Assembly (NCBI RefSeq): GCF_002531935.1
Contig: NZ_NWSV01000001.1
Location: 310,001-374,000, forward strand
Direction of reading: 5' to 3'
DNA length: 64,000 nt
Origin: Rhizobium chutanense
Lineage (GTDB): Bacteria; Pseudomonadota; Alphaproteobacteria; Rhizobiales; Rhizobiaceae
Numbering within the stretch: position 1 is the stretch's first letter; the number at the start of each line of letters is the position of its first letter. A program made the translations under genes and the position numbers. The notes beneath the pieces are model-generated. The model did not search any database. It was not told the DNA's origin and saw only the letters and a program-made list of their open reading frames with translations. Shown here piece by piece: positions 30,821-41,364 of the stretch.

Positions 30821-33800
30821 TTATCCGAGCGGATATCCCTCTTCGGGATCGGTGACTTCGCAACCATTGATAGACAGAGTGTAGCCGCTATCGTTGGACG
30901 CTTTTGAGACCGAAATGCGGTATTTGCCGCCGCCCTGCTCCACCTCTGCCGCAAATCCGTCCCATTCCGAAGGGAGCGACGGCCTGACATAGAGCCGGCC
31001 GCCCTTCAGGCGGATGCCGAGGATGCCCTCGACGGCGGCGCGGTAGAGCCAGCCGGCAGAGCCGGTATACCAAGTCCAGCCGCCGCGGGACGCATAGGGC
31101 TCATGGCCGTAGACGTCGGCTGCCACGACATAGGGTTCGACGCGGTATTGCTCCGCCGAAGCCTTGTCGAGCGCATGGGTGATCGGGTTGAGGATCTGGA
31201 AGCAGCGGAAGGCATCGTCGCCCCGCTTCAGCTCCGCCAGCGCCATCACCACCCAGGTCGAGGCATGGGTATATTGCCCGCCGTTTTCGCGCACGCCCGG
31301 CGGATAGGCCTTGATATAGCCGGGATCCCGGGCGGAGTTGACGAAAGGCGGCGTGAACAGCCGGATGATGCGGGCATCCTCGTCGACCAGCTGGTCGAGC
31401 ACGGCCTGCATCGCCGTGACGGCGCGGGCCGGATCGCCCTCGCCCGACAGCACGCTCCAGGACTGCGCAATCGAATCGATCCGGCATTCGGGGCTTTCCC
31501 GCGAGCCGAGCAGCGCGCCGTCGTCGAAGGTGCCGCGGCGATAATAGCCGCCATCCCAGGCCGCAGTTTCGAGCGCCTTCTTCAGCTCGGCAAGATGCGC
31601 CGACCAGCGCTCCGCCCGGACCGTGTCGCCACGCTCTTCGGCATAGGGAATGAAGGAGCGCAAGGCACCCGCCAGGAACCAGCCGAGCCAGACGCTGGTG
31701 CCGCGCCCGCCGATGCCGACGCGGTTCATGCCGTCGTTCCAGTCGCCGCCGAGGAACAGCGGCAGGCCGTTTGTCCCCTTGCGGGCGATGGCGAGATCGA
31801 GCGCCAGCGCCGCATGCTCGTAGACGCTTGCCTTGTCCTCGGAAATTTCCGGCTTGTAGAAGGAATCGTGCTGGCCTTCGAGCAGTGCCGGCCCTTCCAG
31901 GAAGGCGATCTGCTCGTCGAGCACGCTCTTGTCGCCGGTGACGCTGCAATAATGATGGATTGCGTAACTCAGCCAGACGACGTCGTCCGAGATCAGCGTG
32001 CGCACGCCCGCACCCGTTCCCGGCAACCACCAATGCTGCACGTCGCCTTCGCGGAATTGCCGCGAAGCGGCATTCAGGATCTGCCGGCGGGCCAGCGACG
32101 GTTCGTGCAGCACGAAGGCCAGCGTATCCTGCAGCTGATCGCGGAAGCCGAAGGCACCGCTTGCCTGATAGAAGGCGGTGCGGGCCATGATGCGGCAGCC
32201 GAGGCTCTGATAGGGCAGCCAGGTGTTGACGAGATTGTTCATTCCACGATCCGGCGTGGAGATCTGTACTCGGCCGGTGAAATCCCGCCAGAAGGCGCGG
32301 TTCGCCTCGACGGCATCGTCGAACGAAGCCTTGCGGATATCGGCGATCACACCACGCGCCTCTTCCTCCGTCGGCGTATCGCCGAGGAAGAAGGTGAAGT
32401 CGCGTTCCTCACCGGCGCCAAGCTCGATATCGATCGCGAGCGCCGCCGCCGGATCGCCGTCGAGATCGGTGGTGCCGGAAAGCGAGGCCGCAGAGGTGAC
32501 GGCCTGCGGCGCCCGGATCGTTCCTGCCTTGCCGACGAATTCGCGCCGGCTTGCCGAATAGCTCGAAAGTGTCTCGCTCGCCGCGAAGAAGGCGGTGCGG
32601 TTGGAAAAATCGATGCTGTAGGGATTGGTGGCAAACAGCGCCCCCGTCTCCTGGTCATATCTAGACAGGATGAAGGGCGCCGTGCGTCCCGCATTGCTGC
32701 CGAGGATCCATTCGACATAACCATAGAGACGCAGCTTGCGGCTGGCCGAACCGGTGTTGCGCAGACGCAGGCGCTGCAGTTTCACCGGCTTTTCGCGGTC
32801 GACCGTCTGCGTCAGCTCCAGCGCGATATCGTTTTGAACGCTGGAGAAAACCGAATAACCAAGCCCGTGGCGGGCTTCGAAACGGATGTCCGGCCGGCGG
32901 GAAAGCGCTGCGAACGGCGTCATGACGGCACCGCTGTCGAGATCGGTGAGATAGAACGCCTCACCGGAACGGTTGATCACCGCATCGTTCGACCAGGAAG
33001 TCAGCTGATAGTCGCGCGAATTGGCGCTCCAGGTGAAGCCGGAGCCCTCGGCCGACACGTGGAAGCCGAACCTGTCATTGGAGATGACATTGATCCAGGG
33101 CTGCGGCGTCGCGTGACCGCCGGGCAGGCGAACGACATATTCGCGTCCGTCGCGGGCAAAGCCGCCGATACCGTTCCAGAAGTCGAGATCGCCTTCTTCC
33201 TCGATGAGGACGGCGGGTACGACGGGCGGCGGCACCGGCGCGACACGCTTGACCGGGACCTTGTTGCGCTCGGCCCGCTCCATCTCCTGCAGTTCCTCCT
33301 TGGAGGGAGCAAACAGTGCCACAGCGCGGTTGATCTGGTCGACCACCTTGCCGTTCTTCGTATGCAGCGTGACGCGAGAAGCCGCGATCAGCGCGTGATA
33401 GGTGCTCTCCTCCATCAGGTCCTTGCGAACCGCAAAGATATGCTGGCGCAACCCGTCGGCCTGGCCCATGCGGCGCACGTTTTCGCACATGGCGTCGAGC
33501 GCATGCTGCATGTCCTGCGCATAGGATGAGGCGCGTTCGTTCATGATGACGAGATCGGCGGTGACGCCGCGCGAGCGCAGATATTCCTGCGCCAGCAGCG
33601 CCTCACGGGCGATTTCGAGATCCATGTCGTCGTTGATGCGCAGCGTGAAGATCGGGAAGTCGCCGGAGATCGCCAGCGGCCAAAGCGCCGATTGCGACTG
33701 CAGGCCGGCCTCGACGGTCGCCTCGTCCTTGCGCAGCTGCATGTCGGGATAGACGAGGTAGCGTCCGAGGTGCTGGAAGGCCGCCGCCTGCTGCGAGGTG

Positions 33801-36800
33801 ACCCCGACATGACGCATCTGCACCTGCGTACGCGTCCAGGCCTGGACCAGCTCGTGGTTGAAGGCGTCGGGATGACGATAGCGATTGACCGCCTTGTCGA
33901 CCTCGTCGCGGCTCGGCGCTGCGATCGTCCAGAAGATCACGCTGACTTTCTTGCCGGCCGGTACGCGGACGGTGCGGCGCAGCGACATCACGGGATCGAG
34001 CATGAAGCCGTCGCTGCCGGAAAGTGTGGCGCCCGGATCGAAGGCCGCCGCCTCGGCAAGGCTGCGGCCGCGGCCGATGAACTTGCGCCGGTCGGTCTCG
34101 AATTCGGTATGACGCGTGTCGCCGGCATTGTCGACGATCAGATGGGCGATGCTGATGTTCGGCTCGTTCGGATCGCGCTTGTTGCGTTCGGCGCGGATGA
34201 CGTCGCCGCGCTTGCCGATCTCGGTCTTGACGAACATCCGGGCGAATGCCGGATGCGCATTGTCGGTATCGTCGGAGGTGATCACCGGCTCGAGATAGGA
34301 GGTGACCTCGATGAAACGGTCTTCCCCACCCATGTTGAGCAGCGTGACGCGGCGGGCCTCGGCATCATGCTCGGTGGCGATGATGCACTCCACTTCGCTG
34401 GTGAGGTCGCCGACCGTCTTGGTGAACTGCGCCTTCTCGTCGGCGAATTCGACCTTGATCTTTTCGCCCTCGACCCCCTTCGGCTCCGCTGTCGTCGACC
34501 ACCATTCGCCGGTGGCGGTATCACGCAGGAAGATGAAGTTGCCCCAGCGGTCTTCGGTCGGATCGGCTTTCCAGCGGGAAACGGAAAGGCCGTTCCAGCG
34601 GGAATAACCGGCGCCTGTCGCCGTCAGCATCAGCGAATAATGTCCGTTCGACAGGAATACGAGTTCGCGGTCACGCGAAGCCGGATCGCTGATCTTCCTG
34701 ATCTCCGGCCGCAGGAGATCGTCCTGGATGCTGGCCGGCGTGTCGGATTCATGCTTGCCGCTCATGACCGGAATGTCGCGCGGCGCCTTTTCCTGCAACA
34801 GCAGCTCGGCCGCCTCGATGACGGGATCGGAGTGGAAGAGTTCGCGCAGATGGCCGTTGAAGGCGACGTTGGCGACGGCTGCGATCGACATGCCGTGATG
34901 GTGGGCATAATAATTGTAGACCACGGCGCATTTCTTGCCTTCCGGCACGCGCGTCGGCGTGAAGTCGACGGCATCGTGGAAGCCGAACTTGCCGAGCGCA
35001 CCGACCTTGCGCAGTCTCTGCAGATTTTCGAGCGCGCCCGGCGGGTCGTACTGGCTGGCGAGCAGCGATGCATAGGGCGCGATGACGGCATTGTGGCCGA
35101 GGCCGCGCTTCAGGCCGAGCGTCGGCACGCCGAAATTCGTGTACTGATAGTTGAGATTATGGTCGCGGGCATTGAAGGCCGCTTCCGAAATGCCCCACGG
35201 AATACCGAGCTTGCGGGCGTAATTCATCTGCTCGACCACGACCAGATTGTTCGTCTGGTTGAGAATACCCCCGCCGCGCTCCTGCATAACGAGCGGCGGC
35301 ATTAGATATTCGAACATCGAGCCGGACCAGGAGACCAGCGCGCCGCGTGACCCCACCGGCACGACCTGGCGGCCGAGACGGTACCAATGTTCCGTCGGCA
35401 GATCGCCCTTGGCGATGCCGAAGAGGCTGGTCAGGCGGCATTCCGAGGCGAGAAGGTCGTAGCAGGCCTGGTCGAGTTCACCGCTTTCGACCCGGTAGCC
35501 GATCGACAGCAGGCGCCGTTCCGGCCGGAACAGGAAGCCGAAATCCATCGAGAAGGCAAGATCGCGGGCCTTGTCGCGCAGCGCGATCAGGCGCGGCCGC
35601 AGCGCATCGACCTTGGAAAGGTCGAAGGTGCTGTCGGATATATGCGCCTCGCAGACCTTCACCAGGGATGCCGCCCATTGGGTGACCTCTTCGCTCTGCT
35701 TCGACTTGACCTCATGGTCGAGATTGGCAGCGAGCTTCTCGATGTCGCGGGCGAGAACGGCGAGATTGATGATGCGGATCGAGGCGAATTCATGCTCGCG
35801 CTTGACGGCGGCAAGCGCGTTCTGGAAGCCGACGATGCGTTCCTCCAGGCGCCGGCGCAGCGGGCGCACGGTCTTGCGGTCGTCGGGCAGATCCGCCAGC
35901 ACTTCGCCGAGAATGCCGGCCGTGTCGCCAACGCCGTCGAGATTGCCCTGCATATGAGCGGACGGCGCCTCGGCCCAGTTGCGGCAGGCCGATGAAATGG
36001 CGATCAGATGGCCGGCGAGATTGCCGCTGTCGACGGCCGAGACATAACGCGGTCCGAGCGTCTGCAGCGTGTCGGTGTGATACCAGTTGAACAGATGGCC
36101 GCGGAATTTCTCCATTCTGTCGATCGTCGCGATCGTCTGCTCCAGCCGCTCGAGCGTCTCCTCGAAGGAGAACCAGCCGAATTGCCGGCCAGAAACGACG
36201 GAGAGCAGATAGACGCCGATATTGGTCGGCGACGTCCGCGCCGCGACGATCACATGCGGCGTTTCCTGGATATTATCAGGCGGCAGGTAATTCTGCTCGG
36301 CGGTGGTGAAGGTCTCGAAATAACGCCAGGTGCGCCGGGCGATCTTGCGCAGTTCGCTCGATACCGAATCGGCGACCTCGAGCCGGTCCTCGGTCTCTGC
36401 CGACTGGCTGACATACCAGGCGACGACAGGCGAGAGGATCCACAACAGCGCGAAAGGAATGCCGACGACGAAGGCGCTGCCGCCGGGCAGGGCGGCAAAA
36501 CCAAGCGCCAGCAGCGCCAGCACCGGTGCATGCCACATCTGCTTGTAATAGGAGATCAGCGTGCCCTGGCCGCCGGCCTGAACGCTGGCGGCGGTCCGCC
36601 ACTGCAGCATCAGCTTGCGGCTGACGAACAGGCGATAGAGCGAACGGCCGATCGCATCGGCCATCATGGCGGCCGAATCGGCGATGAAGACGATCCGCAA
36701 TGCGACCTGCGCATTGGCGGCGGTGATATCGGACCAGACCGTATAGAGATGGGCGCGGGCGATGATATCGCTGGTGCGCGGAATGATGCCGTTGATCAGC

Positions 36801-39340
36801 GACAGCGTCGGCGCGACGAACAGGCAGAAAATCAGCAGGATCTGCCAGATGAGCGCGCCGAGCGGACCCATGAAATACCAGCCGAGGACGGAGGCGAAGA
36901 ACCAGGCGATCGGCGTCAGCGAGCGGCGCAGATTGTCGAACATCTTCCAGCGGCCAAGGGCCGTGACGCCGTATTTCGGATTGAACATATAGGGCAGCAG
37001 CTGCCAGTCGCCGCGCGCCCAGCGATGCTGTCGCGAGGTCTCGACTTCGTAGCGGATCGGGAAATCCTCGACCAGCTCGAGATCGGTGACGAGCGCGCAG
37101 CGCGCCATCGAACCTTCGAGAAGATCGTGGCTGAGCACGGAATTCTCGTCGATCCGGCCCTTCAGCGACGCTTCGAAGGCATCGACATGATAGAGGCCCT
37201 TGCCGGTGAAGGTGCCTTCGCCGGCGAGGTCCTGATAGACGTCGGAAACGGTGAAGACGTAAGGGTCGAGGCCGCGGTTGATCGAAAAGACGCGCTGAAA
37301 GACCGAGGCGTCCTTGCCTGTTGTCAGCGACGGGGTGACGCGCGGCTGCAGCACGCCATAGCCGCTTTCGACGCGGCCGGTTTTCGGATTGATGACCGGA
37401 CGATTGATCGGATGATAGAGCTTGCCGACGAGCTTGGTGACGGCGTCGCGCATCAGGCGCGTATCGGCATCGAGCGTCATGACATATTGCACATTGGCCG
37501 GCACGGCATTGGCGCCCGGCAGATAGGTCGTGTCGCGGTCGCCGCGCAACAGCATGTTCAGCTCGTGCAGCTTGCCGCGCTTGCGCTCCCAGCCCATCCA
37601 CACGCCTTCGGCGGGATTGTAGAGGCGGCGGCGATGCAGCAGATAGAAACGCGTCTTGCCGTCATAGGCATAGCGGGCGGAAAGATTGGCAATCTCGCGT
37701 CTGGCATAATCGAGCACTTCGAGATCGGCGGGCGTTTCCTCGCTGTCGCTGTCCGGCCAATCGCTGAGCAGCGCGAAATAGAGTTCGCCGCGCGGATTGG
37801 CGAGATAGTGAACCTCGAGATTGCGCACGTGGTCGTCGACGCTGTCGCGGTTCGAAATCAGGCAGGGCACGACGAGCAGCGTACGCGCATCCTCCGGAAT
37901 GCCTTCCTTGAACTCGTATCCGACGAGGCGTGCCGGCGTCACGAAGAACGACAGCACGGTATTGAAGAGACCGGTGGCGCCCTCCGATGCCGGCAGTGAG
38001 AACATGATCAGCAGCAGGGCGATTTCGATCGGCCCCATGCCGGCATTGGCCATGAACCGGCCGACGATCGCCATGGCGATGATCGTCAGCAGCATGACGG
38101 GCACGGCAATTGCCAGCCAGTTGAACTGACGCACCGCGCGCACGAAATGCTGGATGAACGTCGGGCGATAATTCGCCCGCGCCTCGAGCTTCGGCCGCTG
38201 CGCGCCGGACAGGAAACCGCCGACATTCGGTTCATGCGGCTGCGGCTCGTCGGAGGCCTTGGCGGCATCCGTCATGTCGAGCGCCAGCTGGGCGATTTCC
38301 ATTTCCGTCAGCGGCGAGCGTTTGGCCAGCTTTTCGATCTGCTTGCGATATTTGTTGCGCGAGCCGGAATCGAGGATGCCGTAGTCCGAATGCTCCCAGA
38401 GCAGCTTGTCGACATGGCTGACCTGCTCGACCCAGACCGACCATTCGGCATCGTCGATCTCGCGAAGGCTGCGGATGATGTTGCCCATCGTCACGTTGCC
38501 GGAAGAAAGGCGGCTGTGTTCTGCCGTCGTTGCCTCTTCGGTGTTGCGGCCGAGTTCTTCCAGCCGCTCGTCGAGCCAGGTGATCGCCAGACTCGATGTC
38601 TGCGAGCCGTCGCGCAGGCGATAGAGGAACTGCGTCGAGAAGGTATTGTCCTCGGCAAGCGGCTCCAGCGTTTTCAGATAGCTGGCCGCCCCGGCCGGAT
38701 CGGTCAGGCGCACCAGTTCGTCGGCCGCCTCGTTGGCGCGGCGGCGCATGCGGCGGCTGGCTTCGACGCGGCTGGAAATGCGACGAAGATTTTCGACGAG
38801 CACATAGCGCACAAGCGACGGCAGCGCCCAGAGTTCGCCGATCCTCAGCGTCTCGCTGGCCTGGAAACCGTCGACCAGCGCCGTCAGGCTTTCCTGCGAG
38901 ATCGTGCTGTGGGTATGGGCGACGTAGAGCCAGGCAAGCACCAGGGTGCGCGGCACCTCGACGCCGCCGACGACCATGGTCGGCAATTCGCGATAGAAGC
39001 GGCGGGGGAAGTCGCGCCGCACCTCCTGGATCGCCTCTTCGACGATATAATGATTGTCCAGCAGCCATTCCGCCGCCGGCGTAATCGTCTCGCCGGCTTC
39101 GACGTCGGTCGCCGTGGTCCGGTAGACGCGCAGGATTTCCTTCTCGTTTTCCTTGTGGCGCGCGAAGAAGTCGAAGGGGGCGAAAGCCGGCAGCTTGTCG
39201 ACGCCGCCGCGGGCGACCGCATCGCCCATCGCCTTGATGTCCTCGATGGCAAGATAGGTCGAGCGGATCGAATCGTTGTGATCGATCTGCTTCGTCTCGG
39301 GTTCGCGCGGGAGGCTCGGAGAAAGATTAGAAATAGACAT
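30821..39340 (-). CDS. ndvB: Cyclic beta-1,2-glucan synthase
   Basis: Giant inner-membrane enzyme of 2839 residues (NdvB/ChvB) that starts, elongates, cyclises and trims beta-1,2-glucan from UDP-glucose. Order: an N-terminal cytoplasmic region; membrane helices around residues 410-480; the GT84 glycosyltransferase with TLDADTRL (~620) and QHRWARGDWQL (~770); helices ~800-970; a glycoamylase-like domain; and C-terminal GH94 phosphorylase-like modules with GGDWNDGMNRVG (~2535) that set ring size. Length matches the Sinorhizobium protein. The ATG at 39340 (MSISNLSPSL) is the likely start, though its ribosome site is weak. opgC follows. Confidence 0.95.
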   Translation of the reverse strand: MSISNLSPSLPREPETKQIDHNDSIRSTYLAIEDIKAMGDAVARGGVDKLPAFAPFDFFARHKENEKEILRVYRTTATDVEAGETITPAAEWLLDNHYIVEEAIQEVRRDFPRRFYRELPTMVVGGVEVPRTLVLAWLYVAHTHSTISQESLTALVDGFQASETLRIGELWALPSLVRYVLVENLRRISSRVEASRRMRRRANEAADELVRLTDPAGAASYLKTLEPLAEDNTFSTQFLYRLRDGSQTSSLAITWLDERLEELGRNTEEATTAEHSRLSSGNVTMGNIIRSLREIDDAEWSVWVEQVSHVDKLLWEHSDYGILDSGSRNKYRKQIEKLAKRSPLTEMEIAQLALDMTDAAKASDEPQPHEPNVGGFLSGAQRPKLEARANYRPTFIQHFVRAVRQFNWLAIAVPVMLLTIIAMAIVGRFMANAGMGPIEIALLLIMFSLPASEGATGLFNTVLSFFVTPARLVGYEFKEGIPEDARTLLVVPCLISNRDSVDDHVRNLEVHYLANPRGELYFALLSDWPDSDSEETPADLEVLDYARREIANLSARYAYDGKTRFYLLHRRRLYNPAEGVWMGWERKRGKLHELNMLLRGDRDTTYLPGANAVPANVQYVMTLDADTRLMRDAVTKLVGKLYHPINRPVINPKTGRVESGYGVLQPRVTPSLTTGKDASVFQRVFSINRGLDPYVFTVSDVYQDLAGEGTFTGKGLYHVDAFEASLKGRIDENSVLSHDLLEGSMARCALVTDLELVEDFPIRYEVETSRQHRWARGDWQLLPYMFNPKYGVTALGRWKMFDNLRRSLTPIAWFFASVLGWYFMGPLGALIWQILLIFCLFVAPTLSLINGIIPRTSDIIARAHLYTVWSDITAANAQVALRIVFIADSAAMMADAIGRSLYRLFVSRKLMLQWRTAASVQAGGQGTLISYYKQMWHAPVLALLALGFAALPGGSAFVVGIPFALLWILSPVVAWYVSQSAETEDRLEVADSVSSELRKIARRTWRYFETFTTAEQNYLPPDNIQETPHVIVAARTSPTNIGVYLLSVVSGRQFGWFSFEETLERLEQTIATIDRMEKFRGHLFNWYHTDTLQTLGPRYVSAVDSGNLAGHLIAISSACRNWAEAPSAHMQGNLDGVGDTAGILGEVLADLPDDRKTVRPLRRRLEERIVGFQNALAAVKREHEFASIRIINLAVLARDIEKLAANLDHEVKSKQSEEVTQWAASLVKVCEAHISDSTFDLSKVDALRPRLIALRDKARDLAFSMDFGFLFRPERRLLSIGYRVESGELDQACYDLLASECRLTSLFGIAKGDLPTEHWYRLGRQVVPVGSRGALVSWSGSMFEYLMPPLVMQERGGGILNQTNNLVVVEQMNYARKLGIPWGISEAAFNARDHNLNYQYTNFGVPTLGLKRGLGHNAVIAPYASLLASQYDPPGALENLQRLRKVGALGKFGFHDAVDFTPTRVPEGKKCAVVYNYYAHHHGMSIAAVANVAFNGHLRELFHSDPVIEAAELLLQEKAPRDIPVMSGKHESDTPASIQDDLLRPEIRKISDPASRDRELVFLSNGHYSLMLTATGAGYSRWNGLSVSRWKADPTEDRWGNFIFLRDTATGEWWSTTAEPKGVEGEKIKVEFADEKAQFTKTVGDLTSEVECIIATEHDAEARRVTLLNMGGEDRFIEVTSYLEPVITSDDTDNAHPAFARMFVKTEIGKRGDVIRAERNKRDPNEPNISIAHLIVDNAGDTRHTEFETDRRKFIGRGRSLAEAAAFDPGATLSGSDGFMLDPVMSLRRTVRVPAGKKVSVIFWTIAAPSRDEVDKAVNRYRHPDAFNHELVQAWTRTQVQMRHVGVTSQQAAAFQHLGRYLVYPDMQLRKDEATVEAGLQSQSALWPLAISGDFPIFTLRINDDMDLEIAREALLAQEYLRSRGVTADLVIMNERASSYAQDMQHALDAMCENVRRMGQADGLRQHIFAVRKDLMEESTYHALIAASRVTLHTKNGKVVDQINRAVALFAPSKEELQEMERAERNKVPVKRVAPVPPPVVPAVLIEEEGDLDFWNGIGGFARDGREYVVRLPGGHATPQPWINVISNDRFGFHVSAEGSGFTWSANSRDYQLTSWSNDAVINRSGEAFYLTDLDSGAVMTPFAALSRRPDIRFEARHGLGYSVFSSVQNDIALELTQTVDREKPVKLQRLRLRNTGSASRKLRLYGYVEWILGSNAGRTAPFILSRYDQETGALFATNPYSIDFSNRTAFFAASETLSSYSASRREFVGKAGTIRAPQAVTSAASLSGTTDLDGDPAAALAIDIELGAGEERDFTFFLGDTPTEEEARGVIADIRKASFDDAVEANRAFWRDFTGRVQISTPDRGMNNLVNTWLPYQSLGCRIMARTAFYQASGAFGFRDQLQDTLAFVLHEPSLARRQILNAASRQFREGDVQHWWLPGTGAGVRTLISDDVVWLSYAIHHYCSVTGDKSVLDEQIAFLEGPALLEGQHDSFYKPEISEDKASVYEHAALALDLAIARKGTNGLPLFLGGDWNDGMNRVGIGGRGTSVWLGWFLAGALRSFIPYAEERGDTVRAERWSAHLAELKKALETAAWDGGYYRRGTFDDGALLGSRESPECRIDSIAQSWSVLSGEGDPARAVTAMQAVLDQLVDEDARIIRLFTPPFVNSARDPGYIKAYPPGVRENGGQYTHASTWVVMALAELKRGDDAFRCFQILNPITHALDKASAEQYRVEPYVVAADVYGHEPYASRGGWTWYTGSAGWLYRAAVEGILGIRLKGGRLYVRPSLPSEWDGFAAEVEQGGGKYRISVSKASNDSGYTLSINGCEVTDPEEGYPLG

Positions 39341-39942
39341 GGGTTCGGTTCTGGATCCAAACAAAGTTATGGCTGTTTTGCTCAGCCTTTTGCACTGCTT
39401 ATCATGACTGCGACATGAACGGAGCCCGATTCTTCGAAGATCGATGAAGCCGGGATAAATGACGCTTCGGCAAGTGATGCGAACGGGCTAAGCCCCCGCC
39501 CAGGGCACAGTTCGACGGGTGATCGAGACCATCGCTACCCTCTCTGCGAAAGCCGTGTCGAAAATTGGACACCATCGGGATAATTCAAGTCAAGAGGCAT
39601 GCGCCGCTGGTTCTCGCCATCCGGGAGCCGAACGGCACGATAGAATTGCCGCAATCAGAGACGCCCGGCGAAAGGATGCATTTGCGCCGGCAGAATTGCG
39701 CGATGCCGTCTATGATGAGGAGACAGATGGCCAAGAGGAAATGGACGATGAATCGGCTCGGTCCCGGTTCTGACGGGATGCGCCTTGAGCGGCGGCTGGC
39801 ACCGAAACAAGATCTGAGCACGACGCATGATGAACGTTCGATGCGAAGCACGCCAGATGCGTGAAACAGATATAGAAGAAAATGATGGCGGCGATCGGAA
39901 TGCCGATCACCTGTAATAAGCGGAATCCACTTCAGCGCCGGT
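39341..39942. other. Spacer upstream of ndvB, no firm gene
   Basis: 600 bases between the ndvB start and a small membrane-protein gene. Frames of 60-140 codons exist on both strands, but none shows family features, good ribosome sites or sensible composition. It must include the ndvB promoter. Confidence 0.4.
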
Positions 39943-40104
39943 TTACCCGACGACGCCGCAAACCATCGCCACGACGAACAGGAATGCCGCCGTGAAGATC
40001 GCTCCATGGAGCACCGTCTGAAGCCGGTGACGTGTGGTGAGCGGCTTCTTTGCTACGGAACCATACTGGTTCACGTGAGTATGCGAAATACCCAGATCTG
40101 CCAT
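39943..40104 (-). CDS. Small membrane protein, unknown
   Basis: A 53-residue protein starting MADLGISHTHVNQYG, with a basic middle (KKPLTTRHRLQTVLHG) and one C-terminal membrane helix (AIFTAAFLFVVAMVCGVVG). GGAGG lies about 8 bases before the ATG, good support that it is translated. No family recognised. Likely an inner-membrane tail-anchored peptide. It precedes another short gene of the same strand type at 40264-40452. Confidence 0.6.
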   Translation of the reverse strand: MADLGISHTHVNQYGSVAKKPLTTRHRLQTVLHGAIFTAAFLFVVAMVCGVVG

Positions 40105-40263
40105 ATGTCGCCTCCGTTGTTTTTCATGCGGCCGGTTGTGCGGCTCGCGTTTCTTTTCTTATATTCTCTATCAGGTAGGTAGAGATAAAATTCCGTCCAG
40201 AGCGAACGGAAGAGAAAATTCAACCAGCCCTTTCGTAGCGCGCCTTTTTAGCAGCCCGCCCTT

Positions 40264-40452
40264 TTAGCAGAGTGTGCGCCATGCCCAGATCCACGAACGC
40301 TCGACGGCGTCCTCGCTCTGGGGGGCGTTGGCGGGGACCTCGATCAGCCGACGGTCCTTCTCCGCGGGAATGGACGTTGAAATCTGTTTCTTATGATCGG
40401 CTTTGACCGGAGGATCGAGGTAGCCCATGGTCATCCCACCGAGAAAGAACAT
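40264..40452 (-). CDS. Short soluble protein, unknown
   Basis: A 62-residue frame beginning MFFLGGMTMGYLDPPVKADHKK and ending ERSWIWAWRTLC. GGAGG stands seven bases upstream of the ATG. Tryptophans and a terminal Cys stand out, but no known domain is seen. The upstream region is AT-rich. It may be rhizobial-specific. Confidence 0.45.
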   Translation of the reverse strand: MFFLGGMTMGYLDPPVKADHKKQISTSIPAEKDRRLIEVPANAPQSEDAVERSWIWAWRTLC

Positions 40453-40614
40453 GCTTCAACCTCCATCGATCACGAAAGCTAACAAACGTTAACAGGATCA
40501 TGACAGAACGGAGGCAGCTGTCAATAGTCTAGTTGAATGGTCGTCTTTTAGCAAAACATTATCCTTAACGCCGCCACCGGCCTTTTCTTTTCAAAGGTTT
40601 GAAAAGACTGCCTT

Positions 40615-41364
40615 TCACGCTTTGACGAAACCCTTGCTCGCGATCATCAAATTTCGCGTGTAGTCCTCATGTACGGCGCCGCTTGCCAGGTCTTGCGAGC
40701 TCAATCGCTCGACGACGGCGCCGCTGCGCATGACGGCGAGCCTTTCACACATATGGGTGATGACGCCGAGATCATGGCTCACCATCACGAAGGTGAGCTT
40801 GCGGTCACGCCGGATCTGCTCGAGCAGGTTCAACACCTCGGCTTGCACCGAGGCATCGAGCGCCGATGTCGGCTCGTCGAGCAGCAGGATCGACGGTTCG
40901 ACGATCAGCGCCCGGGCGATCGCCACGCGCTGCCGCTGGCCGCCCGAAAGCTGATGCGGGTAGCGGAAACGAAAACCATTGCCGAGGCCGACCTCGTCGA
41001 GCGCCCGGGCGATGCGCCTCTCACCGTCGGCGATGCCGTGGATGGCAAGCGGTTCGAGCAGCAGCCGGTCGATCGTCTGGCGCGGATGCAGTGAACCATA
41101 AGGGTCCTGAAAGACCATTTGCACCCGCCGATAGAAGGTTTTGCTGCGTTTCGATCCCTTCAGCGCTTCGCCATCGATGGAGATTGCGCCGCCGCTGATC
41201 GGCGCAAGCCCGGCAACCGCCCGCAGCAGGGTCGACTTGCCCGAGCCGGATTCGCCGACGAGACCGAAGGAATCACCGCCCTGGACGGTGATGCTGACGT
41301 CCTTCAGCGCATGGAATTCATCATAGACGACGCTGAGATCGTCGATCTCGAGAGCTGCGCTCAT
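40615..41364 (-). CDS. Dipeptide/oligopeptide ABC transporter, second ATPase
   Basis: DppF/OppF-type ATPase, 249 residues. Walker A GESGSGKST, Q-loop FQDPYGSLHPRQTI, signature LSGGQRQR, Walker B ILLLDEPTSALD, VMVSHDLGVI. The short C-terminus lacks the full zinc/solute-specific tail of DppF. It starts at the ATG overlapping the upstream ATPase stop by four bases; a GTG three codons upstream is also possible. Last gene of the peptide operon. Confidence 0.87.
   Translation of the reverse strand: MSAALEIDDLSVVYDEFHALKDVSITVQGGDSFGLVGESGSGKSTLLRAVAGLAPISGGAISIDGEALKGSKRSKTFYRRVQMVFQDPYGSLHPRQTIDRLLLEPLAIHGIADGERRIARALDEVGLGNGFRFRYPHQLSGGQRQRVAIARALIVEPSILLLDEPTSALDASVQAEVLNLLEQIRRDRKLTFVMVSHDLGVITHMCERLAVMRSGAVVERLSSQDLASGAVHEDYTRNLMIASKGFVKA

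Noticed and set aside
31103..33529. 808-codon plus-strand frame inside ndvB
   Set aside because: Antisense of the GH94 part of NdvB; no ribosome site or domains.
36008..37999. 663-codon plus-strand frame inside ndvB
   Set aside because: Antisense of the GT84 domain; composition typical of a shadow.
26840..39400. Shared CAAAAGGCT near the ndvA and ndvB starts
   Set aside because: One nine-base match in different orientation between two ~300-base regions is expected by chance.
39710..39910. 66-codon minus-strand frame with a hydrophobic start
   Set aside because: GTG start without a ribosome site and a Ser/Arg-rich end like a shadow; not enough to call.
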